Of a stretch of DNA of 64,000 nucleotides, positions 1 to 11,463 are shown in pieces. The notes beneath the pieces are model-generated. The model was given only the letters and a program-made list of their open reading frames with translations, did not search any database and had not been told where the DNA came from. Source of the stretch: Bryobacteraceae bacterium (GTDB lineage: Bacteria; Acidobacteriota; Terriglobia; Bryobacterales; Bryobacteraceae). The translations under genes and the position numbers were made by a program. Where the stretch lies: positions 30,532-94,531 of the forward strand of contig JAIEPW010000065.1 of the NCBI GenBank assembly GCA_019748195.1. Direction: 5' to 3'. The first letter of the stretch is position 1. Every line of letters begins with the position of its first letter.

Positions 1-486
1 GGCGCCCAGCGGCTTCGAGAATGCCTCCACCATGCGTCCGTTTTCGCTGGCGATGATCTCCGCGCTGCCGCCGCCCACGTCGATCGCGAGGGTCTTTTGG
101 CGCGGATGGGGCCATCGCGCCTGGATCCCCAAGTGCACCAGCCGGGACTCCTCCTGGCCGGTGATGATCTCCACCGGGGCGCCCAGTGCGTCGCCGGCCC
201 GCGACAGGAATTCCTGCTGATTGCCGGCGTCGCGGACGGCGCTGGTGGCGACGGCGCGCACGGCACGCACCTCGTACTTGCGGTACGTTTCCGACATCCG
301 CTCCAGGCTGTCGCACACGAAGCGCATGGCGTCCTGGCTGATGCGCCCGCCGCGAAATACGCTCTCGCCCAGGCGCGTTACCTGGCGCTCCGCCGCCAGC
401 GTCTGCATCTTCTGCCCGGAATCGATCTCCGCCACCAGCAAGCGAACGGAGTTGCTTCCGATATCGACAGCGGCGTAGCGCGGCAT
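1..486 (-). CDS. Ppx/GppA exopolyphosphatase family protein, N-terminal part (runs off the window edge)
   Basis: Reverse complement from 486 reads MPRYAAVDIGSNSVRLLVAEIDSGQKMQTLAAERQVTRLGESV...; DIGSNSVRLLVAEI and AIDVGGGSAEI phosphate-binding motifs of the ASKHA Ppx/GppA family. Confidence 0.9.
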   Translation of the reverse strand, partial: MPRYAAVDIGSNSVRLLVAEIDSGQKMQTLAAERQVTRLGESVFRGGRISQDAMRFVCDSLERMSETYRKYEVRAVRAVATSAVRDAGNQQEFLSRAGDALGAPVEIITGQEESRLVHLGIQARWPHPRQKTLAIDVGGGSAEIIASENGRMVEAFSKPLGA

Positions 487-512
487 TCAGCCTTATGTTG
501 GCACAACAACCC

Positions 513-2957
<2,445 letters not shown>

Positions 2958-3005
2958 TCCGGATATTTTGTCACAAAACTCGCACCGGTTCCGGCCCCGC
3001 CTCAG

Positions 3006-3926
3006 CTATTTCCCGAAATAGGTTTCATCCAGAACGATGCCGGCCTTCTTGCGGATCTCCTCTACTGCCTGCTGGGCCATCTGCGGCTTCAACTGCTTTT
3101 CGATGTCCGGCCGCGCAGCGGCGAGATCCTTGGTTTTGTGATCGGTAACCAGGATCAGGTGATAGCCGAAGGGTGACTTCACCGGCTCACTCAGTTCGCC
3201 CGGTTTGGCGGCAAAGGCCGCGGTCTCGAACGCAGGGACCATTTGCCCGCGTCCAAAGGTGCCCAATTCGCCGCCGCGCGCGCCCGTACCGGTATCGTCG
3301 GAATCCGCCTTGGCGACTTCGTCGAACTTCGCGCCTTCGGTAAGCTTCTTCCGCAGCTCCTGCGCGCGTGCCAGGGCTTCGGCCTCGGTCAGGTCTTTCT
3401 GCCCCTCGCGGACGGGAACTCGCGATCCCTGGAAGCGCACCAGAATGTGCTTGGCGGTCACCTGCTCCCATTCATTCTTATGCTGATCGTAGTAAGCCTG
3501 GACCTGGGCGTCCGTCACCTTCAGATTGGCCAGCATCTGCTGGTACATCGTGCTGGCGAGGAAGGTGTCGCGCTGCAAGCCGAGCTGCAGCTTCACCTGC
3601 TCCTGCTGGTCAATCTTGCGAGCTTCCGCTTCCGTCACCATCGCGCGGATTTCGGCGATCTGCTCGGCGAAACGCCGCCGGTTGGGGCCGCTGGCCTCGG
3701 CTCGAGTCCGCTCCGGCAGCGCCTCGATCAGCTTCTCGTACTGCGATTGAGTAATCTTTTGTGTCCCCACCGTGATCACAACAGGGTCGGCGGAAGCAGT
3801 CTTGGGGGCCGCGGCCGCCGGCTTGGGCTTCACCACCGCGGGCTTCACCGCGGCTGGCTTGGGCGCGGGAACGGGCGCCTGCGCGCACAGCAGGCCGAGC
3901 GGTAGAAGCGGAAAAAACAATTTCAT
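3006..3926 (-). CDS. PpiC/parvulin-type peptidyl-prolyl cis-trans isomerase (SurA-like, secreted)
   Basis: Signal peptide, Ala/Pro/Lys linker, then KHILVRFQGS...GGELGTFGRGQMVPAFETAAFAAKPGELSEPVKSPFGYHLILV rotamase signature. Confidence 0.92.
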   Translation of the reverse strand: MKLFFPLLPLGLLCAQAPVPAPKPAAVKPAVVKPKPAAAAPKTASADPVVITVGTQKITQSQYEKLIEALPERTRAEASGPNRRRFAEQIAEIRAMVTEAEARKIDQQEQVKLQLGLQRDTFLASTMYQQMLANLKVTDAQVQAYYDQHKNEWEQVTAKHILVRFQGSRVPVREGQKDLTEAEALARAQELRKKLTEGAKFDEVAKADSDDTGTGARGGELGTFGRGQMVPAFETAAFAAKPGELSEPVKSPFGYHLILVTDHKTKDLAAARPDIEKQLKPQMAQQAVEEIRKKAGIVLDETYFGK

Positions 3927-4001
3927 ATGTTCCCAGGATAACCCGCGAGCTTGGAAATCCGCCGCCCTAACCGATCCTGGGCGGCCGCGTCCATCCGTCC
4001 A

Positions 4002-4907
4002 ATGATCCGCCGTCTGGTTCCGCTCGTCCTGATTGTTGCTTTCGCCGCCACCGCCGCGGGCCCTCGTTTCGAAACCTGGACCCGAGCCAACGGGCTTCCC
4101 GAAGACGATCTACGCACCATTTTCCAGGACCGCTCCGGCCGCCTGTGGTTCGGCACCTTCAACCGGGGAATCGGCGTATTCAACGGAAAAAGCTGGACGT
4201 ACTTCACCATCGCGGACGGCATGCACTCCAATCGTGTGCTGACCATCGTCGAGGACGGCAAGGGCCGGATCTGGGCCGGCGGCGAGAAGGGCTATTCCGT
4301 TTTCGACGGTAAGAGCTGGTCCGCGTTCAACCGGATTGGCGTTGTTTCCCCCGAAGTGGTGTATGACATCGCGCGCGGACGTTCCGGCCAGCTCCTGTTC
4401 GCCGCTAACGGCATCGCCTCAGTACTGGATGGCGAGCAGTGGACGCACTACCTGCCTTCCGACGGATTGAGTCACCCGGTAGTTCACAGGCTGTGGCGAA
4501 GCCGCTCCGGCGACCTGTGGTTTGCCTGCCGCGCCGGGCTTACCCAGCTTTCGAACGGAAACTGGACAGTCCACATGCCCCAGGAGAACCTGCGGACGAT
4601 TCTGGAGGATCGCCGCGGCAATCTGTGGTTCGGCACCCACGACAGCGGCGCGGTCGAGTTTGACGGCAAAACCTGGAAGAAGCACCTGGAAGGGAAGAGC
4701 ATCCATCCAACGTTTATCGACCGGCGAGGCAACATCTGGTCCAAGACCGGCAATCTCGGCGCGTATCGCTACAACGGCTCCAACTGGACGGAATTCACCA
4801 CCAGTGACGGACTGGCCAGCAACCTGATCTTCCGCATCTCCGAGGACCGGCAGGGCGTCATCTGGTTCGCGACGGACAAAGGCGCCTCGCGCCTCCTTCC
4901 CCGCTAA
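4002..4907 (+). CDS. Secreted stand-alone reg_prop (two-component regulator propeller) repeat protein
   Basis: Signal peptide MIRRLVPLVLIVAFAATAA then seven repeats of the type DRSGRLWFGTFNRGIGVFNGKSWTYF; no kinase domain. Confidence 0.85.
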   Translation: MIRRLVPLVLIVAFAATAAGPRFETWTRANGLPEDDLRTIFQDRSGRLWFGTFNRGIGVFNGKSWTYFTIADGMHSNRVLTIVEDGKGRIWAGGEKGYSVFDGKSWSAFNRIGVVSPEVVYDIARGRSGQLLFAANGIASVLDGEQWTHYLPSDGLSHPVVHRLWRSRSGDLWFACRAGLTQLSNGNWTVHMPQENLRTILEDRRGNLWFGTHDSGAVEFDGKTWKKHLEGKSIHPTFIDRRGNIWSKTGNLGAYRYNGSNWTEFTTSDGLASNLIFRISEDRQGVIWFATDKGASRLLPR

Positions 4908-5896
4908 GGCTGCACCAGCAGCCGGATGAGGAAGTAAGCCGCCGCCGACATCGCCAGGCAGGAGGCCAGCCCGGCGCCCAGCGCCGCGCCGCCCACCTTC
5001 ACCAGAGATCGCAGATTGACCTCCAGTCCCACGGCCGCCATGGCGATGGTCAGCACCAGGTTGCCGGCTTCGGTCATCCATCTCGCTACCGGACCCAGCC
5101 AGCCGAGGCTGTTCAGGACGAAAATCGCAAGGAAGCCCCAAAGGAAAATGGGCACCAGGCCGAGGTAATCCACCTTGCCGCCGTCCTTGCGGCGCCGCGC
5201 CGCCATGGCGACGAACAGGAGCGCAAGCGGCGCCAGCATGCCCACGCGAACCAGCTTGGTCAGCGTCGCCACGCTGCCCGCTTTCGCCGAGAACGCAAAG
5301 CCGCCGGCGATCGCCTGCGGCACCGCGTGAATCGTCGCGCCCGCCCAGATGCCCACCGCGGCGTCCGGCATGGCCAGCCATCCACCAGCCACGGGCAAGG
5401 TCAGCATCAGAAGCAGGCCCAGCAGATTCACTACGCCTACCGACAGAAACAGGTCATCTTCATGAGCTTCGAGGATGGGAGCGGCCGCGGCGATGGCGGA
5501 GTTGCCGCAGATGGCGGTTCCCGCTCCCAGCAGCAGCGCGGTTTCGCGCGTGGTTCCCAGCAGCTTCCCGGCCACCACTGCCGTGACCAGCGCCACCGCG
5601 ATGGCGCCCAGAATCACGACCAGTACGGGGAAGCCGATTTCGGCGACGTTGCGGAAGCTGATGCTCGCGCCCAGCAGTATCACGGTGAGCGGCAGCGATT
5701 TTTTCGCCACCAGCTTCGCCGCGGCCTGCGCGCCCGGGGAAAGGCTGATCAAGTTGCGCGCCATTACACCGAGCACGATGGCCAGGATCGCCGCGGAGAT
5801 CGGACGCCGCCCGTCCACTAGAAACGGGCGGACGGGCAGATAATGAAGGACGTAGGCGGCAACGGCGATGCCGGCGGGCGCCAGGTAGCTGAGCAC
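4904..5896 (-). CDS. YeiH/UPF0324 family putative sulfate exporter (membrane protein)
   Basis: 330 aa polytopic protein; LLGAGTAICGNSAIAAAAPIL is characteristic of the Cons_hypoth698/YeiH family. Confidence 0.88.
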   Translation of the reverse strand: MLSYLAPAGIAVAAYVLHYLPVRPFLVDGRRPISAAILAIVLGVMARNLISLSPGAQAAAKLVAKKSLPLTVILLGASISFRNVAEIGFPVLVVILGAIAVALVTAVVAGKLLGTTRETALLLGAGTAICGNSAIAAAAPILEAHEDDLFLSVGVVNLLGLLLMLTLPVAGGWLAMPDAAVGIWAGATIHAVPQAIAGGFAFSAKAGSVATLTKLVRVGMLAPLALLFVAMAARRRKDGGKVDYLGLVPIFLWGFLAIFVLNSLGWLGPVARWMTEAGNLVLTIAMAAVGLEVNLRSLVKVGGAALGAGLASCLAMSAAAYFLIRLLVQP

Positions 5897-5898
5897 GA

Positions 5899-8664
5899 TT
5901 ACTGGTTTATACCAGCTTTCTTCAGGTCCGCTGCCTTGACGTACGACAATTGCGCCGGATCGATGTGCTTCTTCACGGCCGCATTCACCACTTCCGGGGT
6001 CAGCGCCGCGATCCTCTTTTCGAAGTCCGCCTGCCAGGCCATGGTTCGTCCGAAGCGCGAGTTCGAATTTAGAAAAGCGGCCAGCGCCCGGTCATTGGCG
6101 CGCTGCAACTGCTCCTGCTGCGCCCAGGCTTTCTTGGCGAGGTCCACTTCCTCCGCCGTGAACCCGGATCTGGCTGCCTTTTCGATTTCCTCTTTCATTG
6201 CGGCCTCCAGCTTGGCCAGATTCTGCGGATTGGCCACCGCCAGCGCGAGAAACGCGGTGACGTCTTCCTTCGGCTCATTCGCCATCGCGGATTGCGTGGC
6301 GTAGCTCAATCCGTCCTTCTGGCGCAGCCGCTCGAACAAGCGGGCCTTGGCGCTTCCGCCGATCATGAAATTGGCCAGGACCACGGCGGGATAATCCGGA
6401 TGGTCGTCGCCCAGGTTCAACGTGTTGGCGGCTACCAGGAAGGCATTCGCCTTGTCCGGCGTGTCGATCGTCCGCCCGATCGGGTTCAGTTTTGTATACT
6501 TCGAGATCACGCGCGCGTACGGTTTCGGACTCTTCCAGCTACCGAACAGCTCGCCGGCCAGCTTCTCGGCCTCGGCGGCGTCGAAATCGCCCACGATGCT
6601 GATCTCCGCGTTGGACGCGCCGTAGAAGTCCGCATGGAACTGCCTGGCTTCTTCCAGCGTGGCCGACTTCAGGTTTGCGAGATTCTCGTCGATGGTGGGC
6701 ACATAGCGGACATCGCCCTTTGGATACGGCGCGAGATGCCGCTGGACCTCGAGAAACGCGAGCGCCTGCGGCTCACTGCGCTGGTTTTCCGCGTTCGCCA
6801 GGCGCTGATTGCGGATCTGCTCGAATTCGGTATCGGGGAACGAGGGTTCCTTCAGCACCTCCGCCATCAGGCGCAGCGCGCCGGGCAGGTTGGCCCGCGT
6901 GGTTTCGAGGATCGCGTTCACGCCGGTGGCCCCTCCCCCCAACTGCAGACGGGCTTTCAACTTGTCGAGCTCATCCTGAATCTGCTGCCGGCTCTTGTTC
7001 TTGGTGCCGCGCATCAGCATCTGCGAGGTGAATCCCGCCGCGGTGCTGCGATTCATCAGGCTTTTTTCGTCGCCGAAATGCAGCGCCGCCATGGCGATCA
7101 CGGTCTCGCCGCGGTTCTTCTTCGATAGCAGGTTCAGGTCGGCGCCGTTCGCCAGCTTCACCTTCCTGGCGCGCGCTTCGATGTTGGCCGGCGATGGATC
7201 GAACGCCTCGCCCTGCGCCATCTCGGCCTTGCCTTTGTAATCCTTCACCACCGCCGAGGCATCCGGCGCGGTGGGGATCTCGGCGCGGTCGGGAGTTGCT
7301 TCCGGAATGAACCGGCCCAAGGTCAGGTTCGATTTCTTCAGGTAGGCCTTCGCCACACGCTCGACATCGGTCGGCGTCACCTGCCCGATGCGGTCGCGAT
7401 GCAGGAAGATCATGCGCCAGTCGCCCATCGATTCCCACTCGCTCAGCTCCACGCCGACCTGCGACGCGTTCGCCAGATTCAGTTCGATCTGCTTCAGGAT
7501 GCGAGCCTTGGCCCGGTCCACCTCTTCCTTCGAAGGCGGCTCCTTCACCATGCTCTCAACGGTCGCCAGCAGCGTTTTCTCGGCTTCTTCGAGCGAGTTC
7601 TCCTTGCGGACGCGGGCGTTCGCCAGCAGCATCCCCGATTCGCGAAGCTGGAAGTCCATCGAGCTCGCCGCCGAGGCTTTCTTGGTATCCACCAGCGCCT
7701 TGTACAGCCGTCCGGACGGAACTTCGCCCAGGATTCCGGACAGTACCGCGACGGCGGCGTAATCGGGATGCGTGCCCGGAGGCACGTGATACAGCGCCGT
7801 GAGCGCCTGCACGTCTCCGACGCGGCGCAAGGTCACCTCGCGCTCTCCGTCCTGCGTGGGCTCCGCCGTATAGGTGGCGTCCAGCTTGCGAGCAGGCTTG
7901 GGGATCTTGCCGAAAGTCGCGTTGATGTATTCCAGCGCTTTTGCCGTGTCGAACTTGCCCGCCACCACCAGGATGGCGTTATCGGGCTGGTAGTATTTGC
8001 GATAGAACGCCTGCAGCCGCTCGATGGGCACGTTCTCCAAATCGGCCTTGTTGCCGATGGTCGATTTGCCGTAGTTGTGCCACAGGAACGCGGTGGCCAT
8101 GGTGCGCTGCATCAGCACGTTCGCGGGGCTGTTCTCGCCGATCTCGAACTCGCTGCGGACCACCGTCATCTCCGTGTCCAGATCGCTTTTGGCGATCTTG
8201 GCATTCACCATCCGGTCGGCTTCCATCTCCAGCGCCCACTTCAGATTCTCATCGGAGGCGGTCAGAACTTCGAAGTAGTTGGTCCGGTCGTACCACGTCG
8301 TCCCGTTGAATTGGGCTCCGCGATCTTCCAGTTCCTTGATGATGTTGGGGCGGTTGGTGGTTGGCTTGAACACCATGTGCTCCAGCAGGTGCGCCATGCC
8401 GGTCTCGCCATAGCCTTCATGGCGGGAGCCCACCAGGTAGGTGACGTTCACCGTGACGGTCGGCTTGGATGGGTCCGGGAACAGCAGCACCTTCATGCCG
8501 TTCGCCAGCCTGTACTCGGTAATGCCTTCCACCGCGGGGCCTTTACTTACCCCGGCCGGTTGAGCGCTCAGAATTGAGGCGCACGCCAGCGCCGTCAGCA
8601 TGATTCGAATCTGCATGTGGGATACTCCGGAGCCAAACTTACTAGAAAATGGACGAACCTTCAT
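5899..8664 (-). CDS. M16 family (insulinase/pitrilysin) zinc peptidase, two fused halves
   Basis: HLLEHMVFK inverted zinc motif (HxxEH) plus C-terminal second M16 domain; 921 aa, signal peptide after an internal Met. Confidence 0.93.
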   Translation of the reverse strand: MKVRPFSSKFGSGVSHMQIRIMLTALACASILSAQPAGVSKGPAVEGITEYRLANGMKVLLFPDPSKPTVTVNVTYLVGSRHEGYGETGMAHLLEHMVFKPTTNRPNIIKELEDRGAQFNGTTWYDRTNYFEVLTASDENLKWALEMEADRMVNAKIAKSDLDTEMTVVRSEFEIGENSPANVLMQRTMATAFLWHNYGKSTIGNKADLENVPIERLQAFYRKYYQPDNAILVVAGKFDTAKALEYINATFGKIPKPARKLDATYTAEPTQDGEREVTLRRVGDVQALTALYHVPPGTHPDYAAVAVLSGILGEVPSGRLYKALVDTKKASAASSMDFQLRESGMLLANARVRKENSLEEAEKTLLATVESMVKEPPSKEEVDRAKARILKQIELNLANASQVGVELSEWESMGDWRMIFLHRDRIGQVTPTDVERVAKAYLKKSNLTLGRFIPEATPDRAEIPTAPDASAVVKDYKGKAEMAQGEAFDPSPANIEARARKVKLANGADLNLLSKKNRGETVIAMAALHFGDEKSLMNRSTAAGFTSQMLMRGTKNKSRQQIQDELDKLKARLQLGGGATGVNAILETTRANLPGALRLMAEVLKEPSFPDTEFEQIRNQRLANAENQRSEPQALAFLEVQRHLAPYPKGDVRYVPTIDENLANLKSATLEEARQFHADFYGASNAEISIVGDFDAAEAEKLAGELFGSWKSPKPYARVISKYTKLNPIGRTIDTPDKANAFLVAANTLNLGDDHPDYPAVVLANFMIGGSAKARLFERLRQKDGLSYATQSAMANEPKEDVTAFLALAVANPQNLAKLEAAMKEEIEKAARSGFTAEEVDLAKKAWAQQEQLQRANDRALAAFLNSNSRFGRTMAWQADFEKRIAALTPEVVNAAVKKHIDPAQLSYVKAADLKKAGINQ

Positions 8665-8761
8665 GATATCAGCAACTCCGGGCCGGACCCCGCTATAATC
8701 GGGAAGTAACGTAAGCGATCGCGTGCGTTCCGTCGCATGCGTTTCAAGGACACGATTCCAG

Positions 8762-9880
8762 ATGCCTGTCCCAATTTCCCAGATGTGGACCGTTGCCAGC
8801 TATGTCATCCGGCAGAAGTTGGCCGGGCGCGAGCGCTATCCGCTGGTGATGATGCTGGAACCGCTGTTCCGCTGCAACCTGGCCTGCGCCGGCTGCGGCA
8901 AGATCCAGTATCCGGCGCATATCCTGAAGCGGAACCTGTCGCCCGAAGAGTGCTTCAAGGCGGTGGACGAATGCGGCGCGCCCCTGGTTGCGATTCCCGG
9001 CGGAGAACCGCTGATGCACCCCGAGATTGACAAGATTGTCGCCGGACTGGTGGCCCGCCGGAAGTATATCTACCTGTGCACCAACGCCCTTCTGTTGAAG
9101 GAGAAGCTGGACCTGTTCCAGCCTTCCAAGTACCTGTCCTTCAGCGTTCACATGGACGGGCAGCGGGACCATCACGACTTCTCGGTATGCCGCGAAGGCG
9201 GCTACGACATCGCCTATGAAGCGATTCAGGAAGCGCTCCGCCGCGGTTTCCGCGTCACCACCAACACCACGCTGTTCGACGGGGCGGACCCGGTGAGCGT
9301 GCGCCAGTTCTTCGACGAAATGATGGACCTGGGCGTCGAGGGCATGATGGTGTCGCCGGGCTATTCCTACGATAAAGCTCCCGATCAGCAGCACTTCCTT
9401 GGCCGCGCCCGCACCCGGCGCCTGTTCAACGCTATCCTGTCCAACCGCAAGCCCAATTGGCGGTTCAACATGTCGCCGTTGTTCCTGGAGTTCCTGATGG
9501 GCAAGCGCGATTATCCCTGCACCGCGTGGGGCATGCCCACCTACAACCTGTTCGGCTGGCAGAAGCCTTGCTACCTGCTGCAGGACGGCTATGCCGACAC
9601 GTTTCAAGAACTGATCGAAACCACTGATTGGGATCAGTACGGGACGCAGAACGGCAATCCCAAGTGCGCCAACTGCATGGTGCATTCGGGATTCGAGGCT
9701 TCGGCGGTCAACCACACATTTAGTTCGCTCGGAGGCCTGTTCGCCACCGCGCGCGCCACTCTGTTCGCCCGCTATCCGGACGAGAAAGCTCGCGCGATGC
9801 TGAATGAACCGGTCAAGCCGGTGCACGATCATCCGCTGGTGAAGATCAAACCCGCGCAGGCTGAGAAGACCACGGCATGA
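8762..9880 (+). CDS. hpnH: Adenosyl-hopene transferase HpnH (radical SAM)
   Basis: [51 protein letters not shown] (CxxxCxxC), [11 protein letters not shown]-terminal Cys-rich region; strong match to my recollection of HpnH. Confidence 0.9.
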   Translation: MPVPISQMWTVASYVIRQKLAGRERYPLVMMLEPLFRCNLACAGCGKIQYPAHILKRNLSPEECFKAVDECGAPLVAIPGGEPLMHPEIDKIVAGLVARRKYIYLCTNALLLKEKLDLFQPSKYLSFSVHMDGQRDHHDFSVCREGGYDIAYEAIQEALRRGFRVTTNTTLFDGADPVSVRQFFDEMMDLGVEGMMVSPGYSYDKAPDQQHFLGRARTRRLFNAILSNRKPNWRFNMSPLFLEFLMGKRDYPCTAWGMPTYNLFGWQKPCYLLQDGYADTFQELIETTDWDQYGTQNGNPKCANCMVHSGFEASAVNHTFSSLGGLFATARATLFARYPDEKARAMLNEPVKPVHDHPLVKIKPAQAEKTTA

Positions 9881-10281
9881 GCCAGCCGGATTTCGATTCG
9901 CTGGAAGTGGCTCCCGGCGCGGAGCGCGAAAACCTGGAAGGCTGGATTCCCGCGCTGGCTTCGGAAGAGGAAATCCGCGCCGCGCTCGAAAAAGCCTTCG
10001 ATTACCGCGGCGATGTCACCATCACCCGCAAGAACGGCGAAAAGATCGAGTGCTATCTCTATGACCGCCGCAGCGGCAAGACGCTGGCCGATTCCCTGGT
10101 CCGAGTGATGACCCGCGCCGGCGACAAAATCGCGATCTCCTACTCCGACATCGCCGGGCTCGCGTTCACCGGCCGCGATACCGCCGCCGGCAAGAGCTGG
10201 GAAGCCTGGGTTCGGAAGTACATGGAGAAGAAGCAGGCGGGCGAGAAGAACATCGCCCTCGAACCGGAATCGCTGGAGTAA
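9877..10281 (+). CDS. Hypothetical protein translationally coupled to hpnH (134 aa)
   Basis: ATGA overlap with hpnH stop; ORF read-through and same strand. Confidence 0.75.
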   Translation: MSQPDFDSLEVAPGAERENLEGWIPALASEEEIRAALEKAFDYRGDVTITRKNGEKIECYLYDRRSGKTLADSLVRVMTRAGDKIAISYSDIAGLAFTGRDTAAGKSWEAWVRKYMEKKQAGEKNIALEPESLE

Positions 10282-10286
10282 GCCTG

Positions 10287-10514
10287 GTGACGCTCAAGGA
10301 GCAGCTCGAGGAACGCGAGCGCATGTGGCGGTCGTTTCACGAATGGGAGCGCCGCAACCCACCCCCGATGCGCAGCTTTGACGCTGTGCTGCGGGACCTG
10401 GACTTTCTTCTGACCTTCATTTCGCCGGAAGAGATCCTGCGTGATCCCGATCCGGAAAAGAATGGCATCCAGAAGATGCGGGCGGCGCTGGCATTGCTGA
10501 AACGACATGACTGA
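10287..10514 (+). CDS. Small hypothetical protein (75 aa), possible partner of the downstream nucleotidyltransferase
   Basis: Same-strand ORF overlapping the next ORF by 8 nt. Confidence 0.55.
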   Translation: MTLKEQLEERERMWRSFHEWERRNPPPMRSFDAVLRDLDFLLTFISPEEILRDPDPEKNGIQKMRAALALLKRHD

Positions 10515-11064
10515 GCTCTCGCGCGCGCTGCTCCGGCTGGTGGAAGAACTGGAATCAGCAGGGATTCCGTACGGACTGATTGGGGGCCTGGCAGTGGCGG
10601 CTTGGGGTGAGCCGCGATCCACGCTCGATGTAGATGTCACCGTTTGGACGGAAGCGGACCAAACGAGTGTCCTGGTGCAGCGCCTGACCAGCGTGTTTCT
10701 GGCCCGTTCCGCCGATCCAGTCGCGTTCGTTCGTGACCGGGGCGTGCTACCGCTGGAGTTCGAAGGAGTGCGCCTGGACGTAGTTTTCGCCCGTCTCCCG
10801 TTCGAGCGGGACATCATTGAGCGGGCGGCCAAGCGAGAGGTCGCCGGCCGGATGGTCAACGTGATCGCCGTGGAGGATTTGGTGTTGATGAAAATGATCT
10901 CCGAGCGGGAAAAGGATCTGGATGACGCCCGCAAGCTGATCCGGCGGTTTTGCAGCAGCTTGGATGTGGGCTATCTCGAGCCTAGGCTCGTCGAGATTAC
11001 CGAGGCGCTAGCCATCCCGGACAGGCTGGCTCTCTTCCGCAAGGAACTTAAGAACAAAACCTAA
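10507..11064 (+). CDS. Nucleotidyltransferase-fold protein (AbiEii/MNT-like)
   Basis: YGLIGGLAVAAWGEPRSTLDVDVTV (GG...DxD) plus VEDLVLMKMISEREKDLDDARKL. Confidence 0.75.
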   Translation: MTELSRALLRLVEELESAGIPYGLIGGLAVAAWGEPRSTLDVDVTVWTEADQTSVLVQRLTSVFLARSADPVAFVRDRGVLPLEFEGVRLDVVFARLPFERDIIERAAKREVAGRMVNVIAVEDLVLMKMISEREKDLDDARKLIRRFCSSLDVGYLEPRLVEITEALAIPDRLALFRKELKNKT

Positions 11065-11065
11065 G

Positions 11066-11419
11066 CTACTTCGCCCGGCCTTTCTTGATCCGCTTCAACA
11101 ACTGCGGCACCCTTCCGGAAAGCGAATCGCCCATGTCGCCCTCGAAATACAGGTCGGGGATGCGGAACATCTCTACCCGCTCCGCTAACTGATGCCGCAG
11201 AAAGGCCTTGGCGTGCTCCAGGGCTTCTATGGTGGCGGTCCGGTCCGCCGTATCGCCTTCCAGCGACAGCCGCACCATGGCTCGCTTCATGTCCGGCGCG
11301 AGTTGGACCTCCGTCACCGCCGCCACCCGCACCCGCGGGTCCTGCAGTTCATAGCAGATCAGCTCCTCCAACTCGCTCCGCAGAGCTTCGGAGACCCGTT
11401 CGGCGCGATGTCCTTCCAC
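11066..11419 (-). CDS. rbfA: Ribosome-binding factor A
   Basis: MEGHRAERVSEALRSELEELICYELQDPRVRVAAVTEVQLAPDMKRAMVRLSL... Confidence 0.9.
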   Translation of the reverse strand: MEGHRAERVSEALRSELEELICYELQDPRVRVAAVTEVQLAPDMKRAMVRLSLEGDTADRTATIEALEHAKAFLRHQLAERVEMFRIPDLYFEGDMGDSLSGRVPQLLKRIKKGRAK

Positions 11420-11463
11420 GTCTGTTATGCTACCGCTCTGGGCGGAGAACCGTCCAACCAGCC

